NCBI GenBank assembly: GCA_963576725.1
Contig: OY755247.1
Location: 17,548,526 to 17,612,525, forward strand
DNA: 64,000 bases
Reading direction: 5' to 3'
From: Azorinus chamasolen
Lineage: Eukaryota; Mollusca; Bivalvia; Cardiida; Solecurtidae
In this document: positions 21,962 through 32,450 of the stretch, piece by piece
Position numbering within the stretch: position 1 is the first letter of the stretch
Layout: every line of letters starts with the position of its first letter
Made by a program: the position numbers and the translations under genes
Notes under the pieces: generated by a model
What the model was told of the DNA's origin: nothing
The model's database searches: none
Seen by the model: only the letters and a program-made list of their open reading frames with translations

Positions 21962-22011
21962 ATGGAAAACGTATCAACTGTCGTTCATCTCCAGTCAAGC
22001 ACATGGCAGAG
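21962..22011 (+). CDS. Candidate orphan first coding exon (low confidence)
   Basis: GTGCCATGG gives a strong vertebrate-style start context. The frame reads MENVSTVVHLQSSTWQ plus two bases and ends at a perfect donor CAGAG/gtaagt. No downstream exon was identified, and gene 3 has its own leader. It may be the start of an alternative transcript, of an unrecognised gene, or chance. Confidence 0.25.
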
Positions 22012-22264
22012 GTAAGTTATAATTTATATTTTGCTATTTTAGCTATTATATTTTGCCTATTGGTAAGCATTCGATAAAAGAAGGGATTATTTAATTGCAA
22101 AGTAGATTCGAATTTAGTCATACATATTTAGACGAGACATCGATCGACTAACAAGACATATTTCATAATCGCTATCTAGATTATCCTTTTCGTCGAAATT
22201 TATTAGTCTGTACCAATTTTCCAGCGATAGTAATGATACAGATTTAACTGATTTTTATTTCGTA

Positions 22265-22468
22265 CAGTAAAACCTCTCTATAACGGCCACTAAATTACAT
22301 CAAGCATATTGTTTTAATGGCAGGTGGTTGCTTAAAGCAAGGTGAAAGTAAAACAGAACGCTCCTATAGGAGCGTTTTGTTTTACTTTCACCTTGCTTTA
22401 AGCAGTCACCTGCCCTAAATACCAATTAATTAACACAATTAAGTGACCATTGTAGAGAGGTTTTACTG
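22265..22468. mobile_element. MITE-A, intact
   Basis: CAGTAAAACCTCTCTATAAC at the left, GTAGAGAGGTTTTACTG at the right, TA on both sides. The two halves are nearly perfect inverted copies around CGCTCCTATAGGAGCG. Reference copy of the family. Confidence 0.85.
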
Positions 22469-22477
22469 TAACTCGAC

Positions 22478-22618
22478 AATGAAGAAAATATTCTCCGAAA
22501 TAGGGATACATGTATTATTTGTTACATTAATAATACATAAATACTTGAATTGCTTCAGATCATTTCAAGTATTTATGTATTATATTAATTCCCTATTTTG
22601 GAATATTTTCTTCATTGT
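22478..22618. mobile_element. Family H foldback (CAATGAAGAAAATATTC ends)
   Basis: ACAATGAAGAAAATATTC...AAATAGGGA and its complement TCCCTATTTTGGAATATTTT-CTTCATTGT flank an inner inverted repeat around AATACATAAATACTTGAA. A half copy lies at 36978-37040. Confidence 0.7.
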
Positions 22619-22619
22619 G

Positions 22620-23065
22620 AATTTGTGCTCAATGTATCAGATCAATTCAAGTATTTATGTATAACTCTACAGTTTCTACAATGGCAAACCAACCCTGTGT
22701 TCATATGCTATTATAAAACCCAATCTTATAATTTTTCACGATGTCATTATTTCCTACATAGACATGCATGGAATGAAGGATTACAATTTTAGACTGTTTC
22801 TAAATTTTAATTAATTATTGGAAATGAAAGCACTGGTGATGCAACTTCTGCCTTGCATACTTTGAAAGCAGGAAACAGTAACATGTTAGCATTTAGCCTT
22901 CATTACGTGAATTAAGTTACGTTTCGTATCGTATTCTTTAATCCTTTCCCTGTTGCATATTTATGTAAGAAATAATGGACATATTGAATAGTTATTAGCT
23001 GAAGTTTTATACTGACACATATCTATACATAGTGGTAGGAGCTGTAGAGTCAGATATACTATGTA
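22620..23065. other. AT-rich stretch with PB-2 fragments
   Basis: From 22940 a PB-2-type terminus is visible (CTTTCCCTGTTGCATATTTATG), continuing after MITE-B1 at 23270-23340 with AACTCTGTTTGCAAAGGCGTG. No gene was recognised. Confidence 0.45.
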
Positions 23066-23269
23066 CAGTAAAAACCCTCTAATGCGACCACCAAAATGAG
23101 GTATAATCCTGGGTCGTTGAGGCAGGTGGTAGCTTAATGCAAGACGAGAGTAATGCAGAAAGCTCCTGCTGGAGCTTTCTGCATAACTTTCGTCCTGCAT
23201 TAAGCAACCACCTGTTTTAAACGACGCCAGTGGCTGTTTATTGAATGGTCGCATTAGCGGGGTTTTATC
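23066..23269. mobile_element. MITE-B, intact
   Basis: CAGTAAAAACCCTCTAATGCG left and GGTCGCATTAGCGGGGTTTT right; central palindrome AGAAAGCTCCTGCTGGAGCTTTCT split around its middle. It appears to sit inside a PB-2 remnant. Confidence 0.8.
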
Positions 23270-23454
23270 ATTTCATAAGCAAACTTAACATACTGGGTCA
23301 ACTCTGTTTGCAAAGGCGTGAATAAGCGTTTATATGTCATATATTGATATAGACGTAACGTCAAAAACCAGTGCCACTTTTGAAAATATGTTAATTCAGC
23401 GCTTTCATCCGAATTGTACATAACAGCTGTTATTTTATTGTAGTATTGTTTGTT

Positions 23455-23565
23455 TGTTTATATTGATTAACGTCCGTTTCTGCTGACTATGGGCTAATTG
23501 GACGCCCCAGAGAGAGGGGAGAGGATACAGAGAAACCCGGGTATTGTTATATATAAAAAGAAAGC
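23455..23565. repeat. Dispersed invertebrate repeat fragment
   Basis: GTCCGTTTCTGCTGACTATG, then GGGCTAATTGGACGCC and AGAGAGAGGGGAGAGG, matches 59895-59945 closely. Confidence 0.55.
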
Positions 23566-24020
23566 TAATACAATGCGCTTCTTAAGGCTGTCAATGAATT
23601 TATTTTTTCTTGAGATAAATCAAGAATAATCACCACACGAAACCTAAGTAACAGCTTCAGAAAATTATGCGGCCAAAATTCGGCAACCCCGATAAAACAT
23701 CCGCAGACAGAAAAGCTGGATGAAGTCCGTGTTTTTCCCTTAGCCATAGGTCCGACAAAAGCACGTACTTTAGACATATATGCGGACAAAAATTCGGCAG
23801 CCCCGAGAAAAATTCCGCAGCCGAAAAAGTTTGATGAAGTCCGTGTTTTTCCCTTAGCCATAGGTCCGACAAAAACACGGACTTCAGAAAAATATGCGGC
23901 CAAAAATTCGGCAGCCCCGAGAAAACATCCGCAGTCAGAAAAGCTATATGAAGTCCGTGTTTTTTCCTTAGCCATAGGTCCGACAAAAGCACGGACTTCA
24001 GAAAAATATGCGGCCAAACA

Positions 24021-24156
24021 TTCGGCAGCCCCTAGAAAACATCCGTAGACGGAAAAGTTAGATGAAGTCCGTGTTTTTCCCTTAGCCATAGGTCCGACAA
24101 AAACACGGACTTCATCTAACTTTTCCGTCTACGGATGTTTTCTCGGGGCTGCCGAA
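24021..24156. repeat. Inverted junction in the satellite (58-base arms)
   Basis: Arms 24021-24078 and 24099-24156 are inverted copies with one mismatch around a 20-base loop. After it comes non-satellite sequence (24157-24258) before the array resumes in the first orientation. Confidence 0.9.
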
Positions 24157-27100
24157 CTTGTTATGTTTTGTCTTGTGGCTTTACCGTTTCTTGTTTGATG
24201 GTGTTTGGTGCGGTGTCATTTAGCGTGTGGCTCTCCCTGTTTGACTATTTTTCCATATTCAGAAAAATATGCGGCCATAAATTCGACAGCCCCGAAAAAA
24301 ACTCCGCAGTCGAAAAAGTTGGATAAAGTCAGTGTTTTTCCCCTAGCCATAGGTCCGACAAAGGCACGGACTTCAGAAAATTATGCGGCCAAACATTCGG
24401 CAGCCCCGAGAAAACATCCGCAGACAGAAAAGCTGGATGAAGTCCGTGTTTTTTCCTTAGCCATAGGTCCGACAAAAACTCGGACTTCAGAAAAATATGC
24501 GGCCATAAATTCGGCAGCCCTGAGAAATCATCCGCAGACGGAAAAGTTGGATAAAGTCCGTGTTTTTTCCTTAGCCGTAGGTCCGACAAAAACACGGACT
24601 TCAGAAAAATATGCGGCCATAAATTCAGCAGCCCCGAAAAAAACTCCGCAGTCGAAAAAGTTGGATAAAATCTGTGTTTTTCCCCTAGCCATAGGTCTGA
24701 CAAAATCACGGACTTCAGAAAATTATGCGGCCAAAAATTCGAAAGGCCGAGAAAACATCCGCAGTCAGAAAAGATGGAAGAAGTCCGTGTTTTTTCTTAG
24801 CCATATATGTCATAGCTCCGACAAAAACACGGACTTCAGAAAAATATGCGGCCAAAAATTCGGCAGCCTCGAGAAAACATCCGCAGACGGAAAAGTTGGA
24901 TAAAGTCCGTGTTTTTTCCTTAGCCGTAGGTCCGACAAAAACACGGACTTCAGAAAAATATGCGGCCATAAATTCGGCAGCCCCGAAAAAACTCCGCAGT
25001 CAGAAAAACTGGAAGAAACATCTGCAGACAGAAAAGCTGGATGAAGTCCGTGTTTTCCTCTTTGCCATATTTCCGACAAAAACTCAGACTTCAGAAAAAT
25101 ATGCGGCCATAAATTCAACAGCCCCGAAAAAAACTCCGCAGTCGATATAGTTTGATGAAGTCCATGTGGCCATTAATTCTGTACCCCCGAAAAAAAACCG
25201 CCGTCGAAAAAGTTGGATGAAGTCCTTGTTTTTTTCCGTAGCCATAGATCCGACAAAAACACGGACTTCAGAAAAATATGCGGCCATTAATTCGGCAGCC
25301 CCGAAAAAATCTCCGCAGTCGAAAAAGTTGGATGAAGTCCGTGTTGTTTACAGAAAATTATGCGACAGCCCGAAAAAACATCCGCAGTCAGAAAAGCTAT
25401 ATGAAGTCCGTGTTGTTTCCTTAGCCATAGGTACGACAAAAACACGGACTTCAGAAAAATATGCGGCCATAAATTCGGCAGCCCTGAGAAAACATCCGCA
25501 GACGGAAAATCGGATAAAATTCGTGTTTTTTTCTTAGCCATAGGTCCGACAAAAACACGGACTTCAGAAAAATATGCGGCCATAAATTCGGCAGCCCCGA
25601 AAAAAACTCCGGAGACGGAAAAGTTTGATGAAGTCGTGTTTTTCCCTTAGCCATATGTCCGACAAAAGCACGGACTTCAGAAAATTATGCGGCCAAAAAT
25701 TCAGCAGCCCCGTTAAAACATCCATAGACGGAAAAGTTAGATGAAGTCCGTGTTTTTTCATTAGCCATAGGTCCGACAAAAACACGGACTTCAGAAAAAT
25801 AGGCGGCCATAAATTCGGCAGCACCGAGAAATTTTCCGCAGCCGAAGAAGTTTGATGAAGTCCGTGTTTTTCCCTTAGCCATAGGTCCGACAAAAACACG
25901 GACTTCAGAAAAATATGCGCCTATAAATTCGGCAGCCCCGAAAACAAATCCGCAGTCGAAAAAGTTGGATGAAGTCCGTGTTTTTCCCTTAGCCATAGGT
26001 CCGACAAAATCACGGCCAAAAATTCGGCAGCCCGAGAAAACATCCGCAGTCAGAAAAGCTGGAAGAAACATCCGTAGACAGAAAAGGTGGATGAAGTCCG
26101 TGTTTTTCCCTAAGTCATAGGTCCGACAAAAACTCGGACTTCAGAAAAATATGCGGCCATTGATTCGGCAGCTCCCCAAAAAAAACTCCGCAGTCGAAAA
26201 CGTTGGATGAAGTCCTTGTTTTTTCCCTAAGCCATAGGTCCGACAAAAACACGGACTTCAGAAAATTATTCGGCCAAAAATTCGGCAGCCCCGAGAAAAC
26301 AAATCCGCAGTCGAAAAAGTTGGATGAAGTCCGTGTTTTTCCCTTAGCCATAGGTCCAACAAAAACACGGACATCAGAAAAATATGCGGCCATAAATTCG
26401 GCAGCCCCGAGAAAACATCCGCAGACAGAAAAGCTGGATGAAGTGTTTTTCCCTTAGCCATAGGTCCGACAAAAACACGGACTTCAGAAAAATATGCGGC
26501 CATGAATTCGGCAGCCCCGAGAACAAATCCGCAGCCGAAAAAATTGATGAAGTCCGTGTTTTTCCCTTAGCCATATGTCCGACAAAAACACGGACTTCAG
26601 AAAAATATGCGGCCATTAATTCGGCAGCCCCCCAAAAAAACTCCGCAGTCGAAAAAGTTGGATGAAGTCCTTGTTTTTTTCCCTAAGCCATAGGTCCGAC
26701 AAAAACACGGACTTCAGAAAATTATTCGGCCAAAAATTCGGCAACCCCAAGAAAACAAATCCGCAGTCGAAAAAGTTGGATGAAGTCCGTGTTTTTCCCT
26801 TAGCCATAGGTCCAACAAAAACACGGACATCAGAAAAATATGCGGCCATAAATTCGGCAGCCCCGAGAAAACATCCGCAGACAGAAAAGCTGGATGAAGT
26901 CGTGTTTTTCCCTTAGCCATAGGTCCGACAAAAACACGGACTTCAGAAAAATATGCGGCCATGAATTCGGCAGCCCCGAGAACAAATCCGCAGCCGCAAA
27001 AAATGATGAAGTCCGTGGTTTTCCCTTAGCCATATGTCCGACAAAAACACGGACTTCAGAAAAATATGCGGCCATTAATTCGGCAGCACAGAAAACAAAT

Positions 27101-27648
27101 CCACAGTCGAAAAAGTTGGATGAAGTCCGTGTTTTTCCCTTAGCCATAGGTCCGACAAAATCACGGCAGCCCGAGAAAACATCCGCAGTCAGAAAAGCTG
27201 GAAGAAGTTCGTGTTTTCCCTTTAGCCATAGGTCCGAAAAAGGGCACGATCTTCAGAAAATTATGCGGCCAAATATTCGGCAGCCCTGAGAAAACATCCG
27301 CAGACAGACAAGCAGGATGAAGTCCGTGTTTTTCCTAAGTCATAGGTCCGACAAAACTCGGACTTCAGAAAAATATGCGGCCATAAATTCGGCAGCCCCG
27401 AAAAAAACTCCGCAGTCGAAATAGTTTGATGAAGTCCGTGTTTTTCCCTTAGCCATAGGTCTGACACAAACACGGACGGAAAAATATGCGGCCATAAATT
27501 CGGCAGCAGACGGAAAAGCTGGTTGAAGTCTATGTTTACTCAGTACAATAGATCATAAACACGGACAGCGGCCAAAAATTCGACAGCCCCGAGAAAGCAT
27601 TCGCAGCTGGAAAAGCTGGATGAAGTCCGTGTGTTTTCCAATACTTGT

Positions 27649-27967
27649 ACCGGCCGCGTGGCTCAGTGGTAGAGCGTCCGCCTGCGGTACGGAAGGTCGT
27701 GGGTTCGATCCCCGGCCGCGACAGACCAAAAGTCGTTAAAAGTTGGTACTAGTAGCTCCCTTGTCTACGCTCGACAATAAAGGTGTAGTTCTAGGACTGG
27801 TCGGCCCGGTGTCAGGATAATGTGACTGGGTGGGGTGCCCTTGCCATGTACCTGCGGCAGGAGTATTCCAGTGAGGCAGCACTATAACTTGTCTCATGCG
27901 GGTGCTGTCTGCAAATAACTGAAATACTGTTGGTCGGACGTAAAACCCAACTCACTCACTCACTCAC
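27649..27967 (+). mobile_element. tRNA-derived SINE inserted in the satellite
   Basis: A 12-base target duplication TCCAATACTTGT lies at 27637-27648 and 27968-27979. The head is tRNA-like: A box TGGCTCAGTGG (27659-27669), a D stem GCTC/GAGC, an anticodon-type loop CTGCGGT, and B box GGTTCGATCCC (27702-27712). The acceptor arms no longer pair, so it is not a working tRNA gene. The body (GGTGTCAGGATAATG, GGGTGGGGTGCCC, CAGTGAGGCAGC) ends in a tail of ACTC repeats. Confidence 0.9.
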
Positions 27968-28066
27968 TCCAATACTTGTGGATTACGAATACACGGACTT
28001 CAGAAATATATGCCGCCAAAAATTCGGCAGCCCCGAGAAAACTACCGCAGACGGAAAAGGTGGTAA

Positions 28067-28274
28067 TGACGTCATAAAATAACGCTATTCAAGTGGCGTC
28101 GTTTTCCACGGAGCTTATCTGTTACACGGCCGATCTGTAATCCTACGATCGTGCTTTGTAGGCGATAAATAGTCGGCCAATTGTAGAGGAAAACATCCAG
28201 CAATATCACCAACTTTGGCACCTACTCCTAGCATTCCTGGGGTATTGTATTCGCAGATTTAATGAGAGACTATG
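28067..28274 (+). promoter_or_regulatory. Candidate promoter/leader exon with CRE (low confidence)
   Basis: TGACGTCA at 28067-28074 is followed by a less AT-rich, non-repetitive 200 bases that end at ACTATG/gtgagt, a good donor. Another TGACGTCA is at 28326-28333. An acceptor-like ATTAATAG at about 32333 precedes the gene 3 start codon, so this could be an untranslated first exon of gene 3. There is no direct proof. Confidence 0.25.
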
Positions 28275-28493
28275 GTGAGTTCGCACTACCGGTTCTTTAC
28301 CTTTTTTGTTCAGATGAACTGTGTATGACGTCATCCTTTTAAATCAATTTATGATAACTGATCGAGCCGGTTCCAATGGTCGCGGATTGTACTACATTTC
28401 ATTGAAATTAAACTAACCATTACAGTAACAACTTGCTAATCCGGAATTGTACTAAAGACCAATTTAGATGTTTTTAGGCAGTTGGCTAATTAA

Positions 28494-28712
28494 CCCTTTC
28501 ACAGCCGCCGTCGCATAAATGCACCACGACAAATGGTGCAGTCCAAGATCAGACGCCGCCTCAGGGACTTCACTTTTTGTCACAATCTATATTTCTTTAT
28601 ATGTGATTTATTCCTTTGAAATTTGCATTTATTTATCTCATTTCCTTATTTTACTGAATGATTTAACAAACTTGGATTGCAGACGACAATTAGAAATTTG
28701 CCGCCGAAAGAG
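28494..28712. mobile_element. PB-6 MITE, intact
   Basis: TTAA at both sides. CCCTTTCACAGCCGCCGTCG left, GCCGCCGAAAGAG right; core GTGCAGTCCAAGATCAGACG. Confidence 0.7.
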
Positions 28713-28714
28713 TT

Positions 28715-28842
28715 AAAGTCATTCAGAAAACTCCCAAAGGAGCTCTCTCCGTGACTTTCAGCACTCATTAAGCTGCCACCTGTTTGACAGACGGGCACCG
28801 ATACTAATTTTAACGCCTAGTTTAGAGGATGTTTACTATGTA
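28715..28842. repeat. MITE-B-like half copy
   Basis: CCCAAAGGAGCTCTCTCCG, CATTAAGCTGCCACCTG, and an end GAGGATGTTTACTATG; the left half is missing. Confidence 0.45.
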
Positions 28843-29377
28843 AAATAATCAATCCTCGTAAGATAAAAACACCTTCGATACATAAAGAAATTAAAGAATG
28901 CAAACCCGGTATGTATAATTTCAAATACAAACATTTTATAAGTAGTTCAATACTTCAGATAATTTAATATTACAAGGTGGGGGTGCATGAAAAAGAAAAA
29001 CGTCACCTACACATGACTTACACGGGGGATCACCACCCTTCAGAATTTACAATATTACATAAGACAGAACCGAACCAGAAATTTTGTGAACTGTATTAAC
29101 AGAGTTACTGTATTTTAAAATGTGATATTCATATATCTGCATACATCAGTATTGGCGTTGCACTTTAAATTACAATTCATGAAAGGATCTCCCACTTTCA
29201 GACTATATTTTGTTGAAAATGGTAACACATTCAAGCACATAGGTTTAGATGCTGTGCATACGTGAATATTGGTTACGATCTCCCAAAAGACTTAGTACAA
29301 AATTTAGCATTTGCATACAACTGATTGTTTATTTAACATTTTCAAATATTCTCAATACAGGCTAAGTAGACCAATAC
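28843..29377. other. AT-rich stretch, no gene seen
   Basis: No foldback, splice-bounded frame or known repeat was recognised apart from short tracts. Confidence 0.5.
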
Positions 29378-29381
29378 TTAA

Positions 29382-29619
29382 CCGTTTCGGCACCAAATTT
29401 ATAATTGTCGGTTGCAATCCAAGTTTGTTCAATCATTCAGTAAGATAAGGAAAGGAGATAAATAAATGCAAATTTCAAAGGAATAAAGCACAAATATGGA
29501 AATAGAGATTGAGACAAATAGTGAAGTCACTGATTAGACGCCGCCTTGAAAAGGCGGCGTCTGACCTGGGACTGCACTATTTGTCGTGGTGCATTTATGC
29601 GACTGTGGCGGTGAAAGGG
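29382..29619. mobile_element. PB-6 MITE, reverse orientation
   Basis: TTAA at 29378 and 29620. Left CCGTTTCGGC, right GGCGGTGAAAGGG; central foldback GACGCCGCCTT/AAGGCGGCGTC. Confidence 0.75.
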
Positions 29620-29714
29620 TTAACTGTAGTCCAACTATTCAAAACTTATCTCGCATTCGTAAACAGCTTGGATCAGATGAGATGCCGAGTAATTTGACTT
29701 CTCACACGGATTAA

Positions 29715-29885
29715 CCCATTCCCTCATTGGCTATTTTAGATACAACCTCTTTGAATAAATCTACCGAAAAAGAAAATTAACAAGAGAAAGGAAACTTTTA
29801 TAGGAGCAAATGCTCTATTTATCACAATGGTTTCACAAAGTGCCTTTCACAGAGTCGTCAAAAGTCGTCAATATGAGGGAATGGA
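29715..29885. mobile_element. PB-1 MITE, internally deleted
   Basis: TTAA both sides; CCCATTCCCTCATTGGCTAT left and TATGAGGGAATGGA right; one arm of the central palindrome is missing. Confidence 0.75.
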
Positions 29886-29889
29886 TTAA

Positions 29890-30400
29890 AGCTGTTTGAC
29901 ACTAGGTCGAATCGTAGGTAGTCACGAATGTACCAGTTTTGAGCAGTGATTTGTTTTTTAACAGCTGGTTAATGATTACTTGAGCGATATACACAATTAT
30001 GAGAATGACACAACATATCACGTATTACGACACTAAAATTGGTATGTTCAATGTTACCGCAAGCTGCAAACAATCATGCTACACATAATAAACATTTGAA
30101 AAACTTCTAAATGAAATCGGCATGACAAAGGTACACGTATGAGTCATGCAGGAAACAGCACATATAAAACAAACAGCCGCCCAAACAGCAACATGACAAA
30201 AAAGAACAGCAAATGTACATGCCTATCAAGAGACAAAAAGGGACGCACAAAGATATACCAAACAAAAACTAGGCGGCAGTTAGGGGTAACGCCTAGGAAC
30301 GACCAGTGACAAGTGTTACTGAGGGTTTAAACCGATTTTGGGGCGCCCAAGTTATGGCTTGTGTTTTGTATGTGATTCAATATAACCGAGTCTGCAGTTT
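29890..30400. other. Non-repetitive stretch, no gene seen
   Basis: No splice-bounded frame or foldback was recognised. Confidence 0.5.
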
Positions 30401-30401
30401 T

Positions 30402-31495
30402 TATACGCCCGTTTGAAAAAACGGGACGTATTATGGAATGGCGCTGTCTGTGTGTCTGTCCGTCTGTCCGTCTGTCACACCTCTAACTCAAGTTCCGCTT
30501 GGTGGATCCTTCTCAAATTTTAACACAATGTTTATCTAGACATTCTACAGTTGCCTGCCAAGTCCCGGTTTGTTTATCCAAGGTCAAGGTCACACAATTG
30601 GATTTAGAATTTGCGTTTAGCAAAAAATTTAACCGGCCTGTCTGTCTGTAACATCTCTTACTCAAGTTCCGCTTGGTGGATCCTTCCCAAATTTTATCAT
30701 AATGTTTATCTAGACATGCTACAGTAGCCTGCCAAGTCCCGGCTCGTTTATCCAAGGTCAAGGTCGCTTAATTGGACTTAGAATTTGCGTTTAGCATTTG
30801 CGTTAAGCAAAAATGTTAACCTCAATTTATGTGGAACAAGTCCACTTATCTACATAACACTTTGAGATAAAACTTTGAAACTTGGAACACTTGTTCACCG
30901 TCAAAACCGTCACCTGTAGGCAAGAGTAAATAACTCTGTCAATCATTTTGACTGAATTATGCCCCTTTTTAACTTAGAATTTTTGGTTAAGGCTTTGTTA
31001 AAGTCCATTTATTTACATAACCCTTTGAGATAAAGCTTTTAAACTTGGAACACTTGTTCACCGTCACAACCTTCACCTGTAGGCAAGAGAAAATAACTCT
31101 GTCAAGCATTTTGACCGAATTATGCCCCTTTTTAACTTAGAATTTTTGGTTAAGGCTTTGTTAAAGTCCATTTATTTACATAACCCTTTGAGATAAAGGT
31201 TTTAAACTTGGAACACTTGTTCACCGTCACAACCTTCACCTGTAGGCAAGAGAAAATAACTCTGTCAAGCATTTTGACCGAATTATGCCCCTTTTTAACT
31301 TAGAATGTTTGGTTGAGGCTTTGTTAAAGTCCATTTATTTACGTAACCCTTTGAAATAAAGCTTTTAAACTTGGAACAGTTAAAGTATGCCTATTTACAA
31401 CCTTGAAACTTGGTCGCAAAATTGGGCTTAGAATTTGAGTTCAGCAAATACGTTAACCCCAGTTTATGTTGAACAAGACCCCGACGGGCGTATAT
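30402..31495. mobile_element. Element with ATACGCCCGT / ACGGGCGTAT ends and internal tandem copies
   Basis: Left end ATACGCCCGTTTGAAAAAAC and right end GACGGGCGTAT. Next to the left end is CTGTCCGTCTGTCCGTCTGTC; inside are two copies of AAGTTCCGCTTGGTGGATCC (unit about 180 bases) and four copies of a unit near 165 bases with CTTGGAACACTTGTTCACCG. Similar TCCGTCTGTCCG elements are common in bivalve genomes to my knowledge. Confidence 0.65.
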
Positions 31496-31499
31496 TGTG

Positions 31500-31810
31500 T
31501 CCACTGGCACTCTTGTTTCTTTTGCATTGCTGCTTTTACTTTCGAAGGATCTCCTGCTTTCAGAATTTTAAACATCTTGTCACGACAAAAAATTTCTGCG
31601 TATTTCACAGCAACAGGGATTAAGTGTTTATGAGGCGGCCGTAGAAAGTACTTCATCCTCAGTGTTGATATATTTTCTGGTTCTTTGGGTTCATTAGTTT
31701 CAATGTTATTAGTTTTGAAAATTGAATATCGCTAAGTCGTTGCTACCTGGCGTGAGTAGTGTTGCACTTCTAATAACTTCTCATGAACAGACTGAACAAA
31801 CGAGTCTGCA
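31500..31810. repeat. Two copies of the GACT-rich dispersed repeat
   Basis: TTTGCATTGCTGCTTTTACT and TTTCGAAGGATCTCCT occur at about 31520 and again at 31830, with GGCGTGAGTAGTGTTGCAC between; compare 10905-11115. Confidence 0.5.
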
Positions 31811-32003
31811 AATTTCTTTTGTTTTGCATTGCTGTTTTTGCTTTCGAAGGATCTCCTACTTTCAGAATTATAAACATCTTGTCACGACAAAACAATGTTA
31901 ATATTTCATTGACCCACAAACCGATTATCGACGCTCACGCCTATAAGGATTGGTCTGTTCCCAGTGACTAAAAGTCCGTTACAAAACTCAGAAACATATT
32001 TAT

Positions 32004-32158
32004 CCCATTCACTCATATTGACGACTTTTGACGACTCTGTAAAAGTCACTTTGTGAAACCATTTTGATAAATAGAGCATTTGCTCCTATAGGAGCAAATG
32101 CTCCATTTATCACGATGGTTTCAAACTACCCAATTCTAAAATGTTCCTTTTCTATGGG
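32004..32158. mobile_element. PB-1 MITE upstream of gene 3
   Basis: CCCATTCACTCATATTGACG left; palindrome TTTGCTCCTATAGGAGCAAA; truncated right arm ending TATGGG then TTAA. Confidence 0.75.
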
Positions 32159-32450
32159 TTAAGTGTCACGTAAGTAAGCACAATATTATTTGTGTTATTT
32201 GCTATAGGAACTATCACTGTTGAGAAACTAATATTTACGAACGAATATTGTAATCGTTGTAATCAAGTGTCACCTAAATTACACAGAACATGAATAATCG
32301 TTTTAATTAAAAGGAATAATCGTTTTGATTAATAGGAGTAGATGTGAATTGTCAGTTGTCGAAGCAACTAATGCGAGATTCTGTCATAGATATATTTCAC
32401 AGAAAATTATCAGCATATATTTCCAAAGAGCAAACTTGTTATGTTTCAAA

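Larger units (their letters stand above)
23655..28061. repeat. Hairpin satellite, monomer about 114 bases, about 35 copies
   Basis: Each monomer runs TTCAGAAAAATATGCGGCCA, AATTCGGCAGCCCCGAG, AAAACATCCGCAGACGG, AAAAGCTGGAT, then GAAGTCCGTGTTTTT, a 20-base loop containing TTAGCCATAGGTCC, and AAAAACACGGACTTC. The 15-base arms are perfect in most copies. Because 114 is 3 x 38, frames stay open over many copies on both strands; these are not treated as genes. Copies differ by small indels. A SINE interrupts it at 27649-27967, and one inverted junction lies at 24021-24156. Confidence 0.95.

Noticed and set aside
23565..27473. Many long open frames on both strands (up to 232 codons) with a 38-residue repeat such as KTRTSEKYAA
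   Set aside because: They follow from a 114-base monomer without stops in several frames. Frames end at random indels, both strands are equally open, and there is no leader, splice pattern or codon bias.
27652..27724. tRNA gene with anticodon-like GCG
   Set aside because: Acceptor arms do not pair, the T stem has mismatches, and it heads a 319-base SINE flanked by a target duplication.
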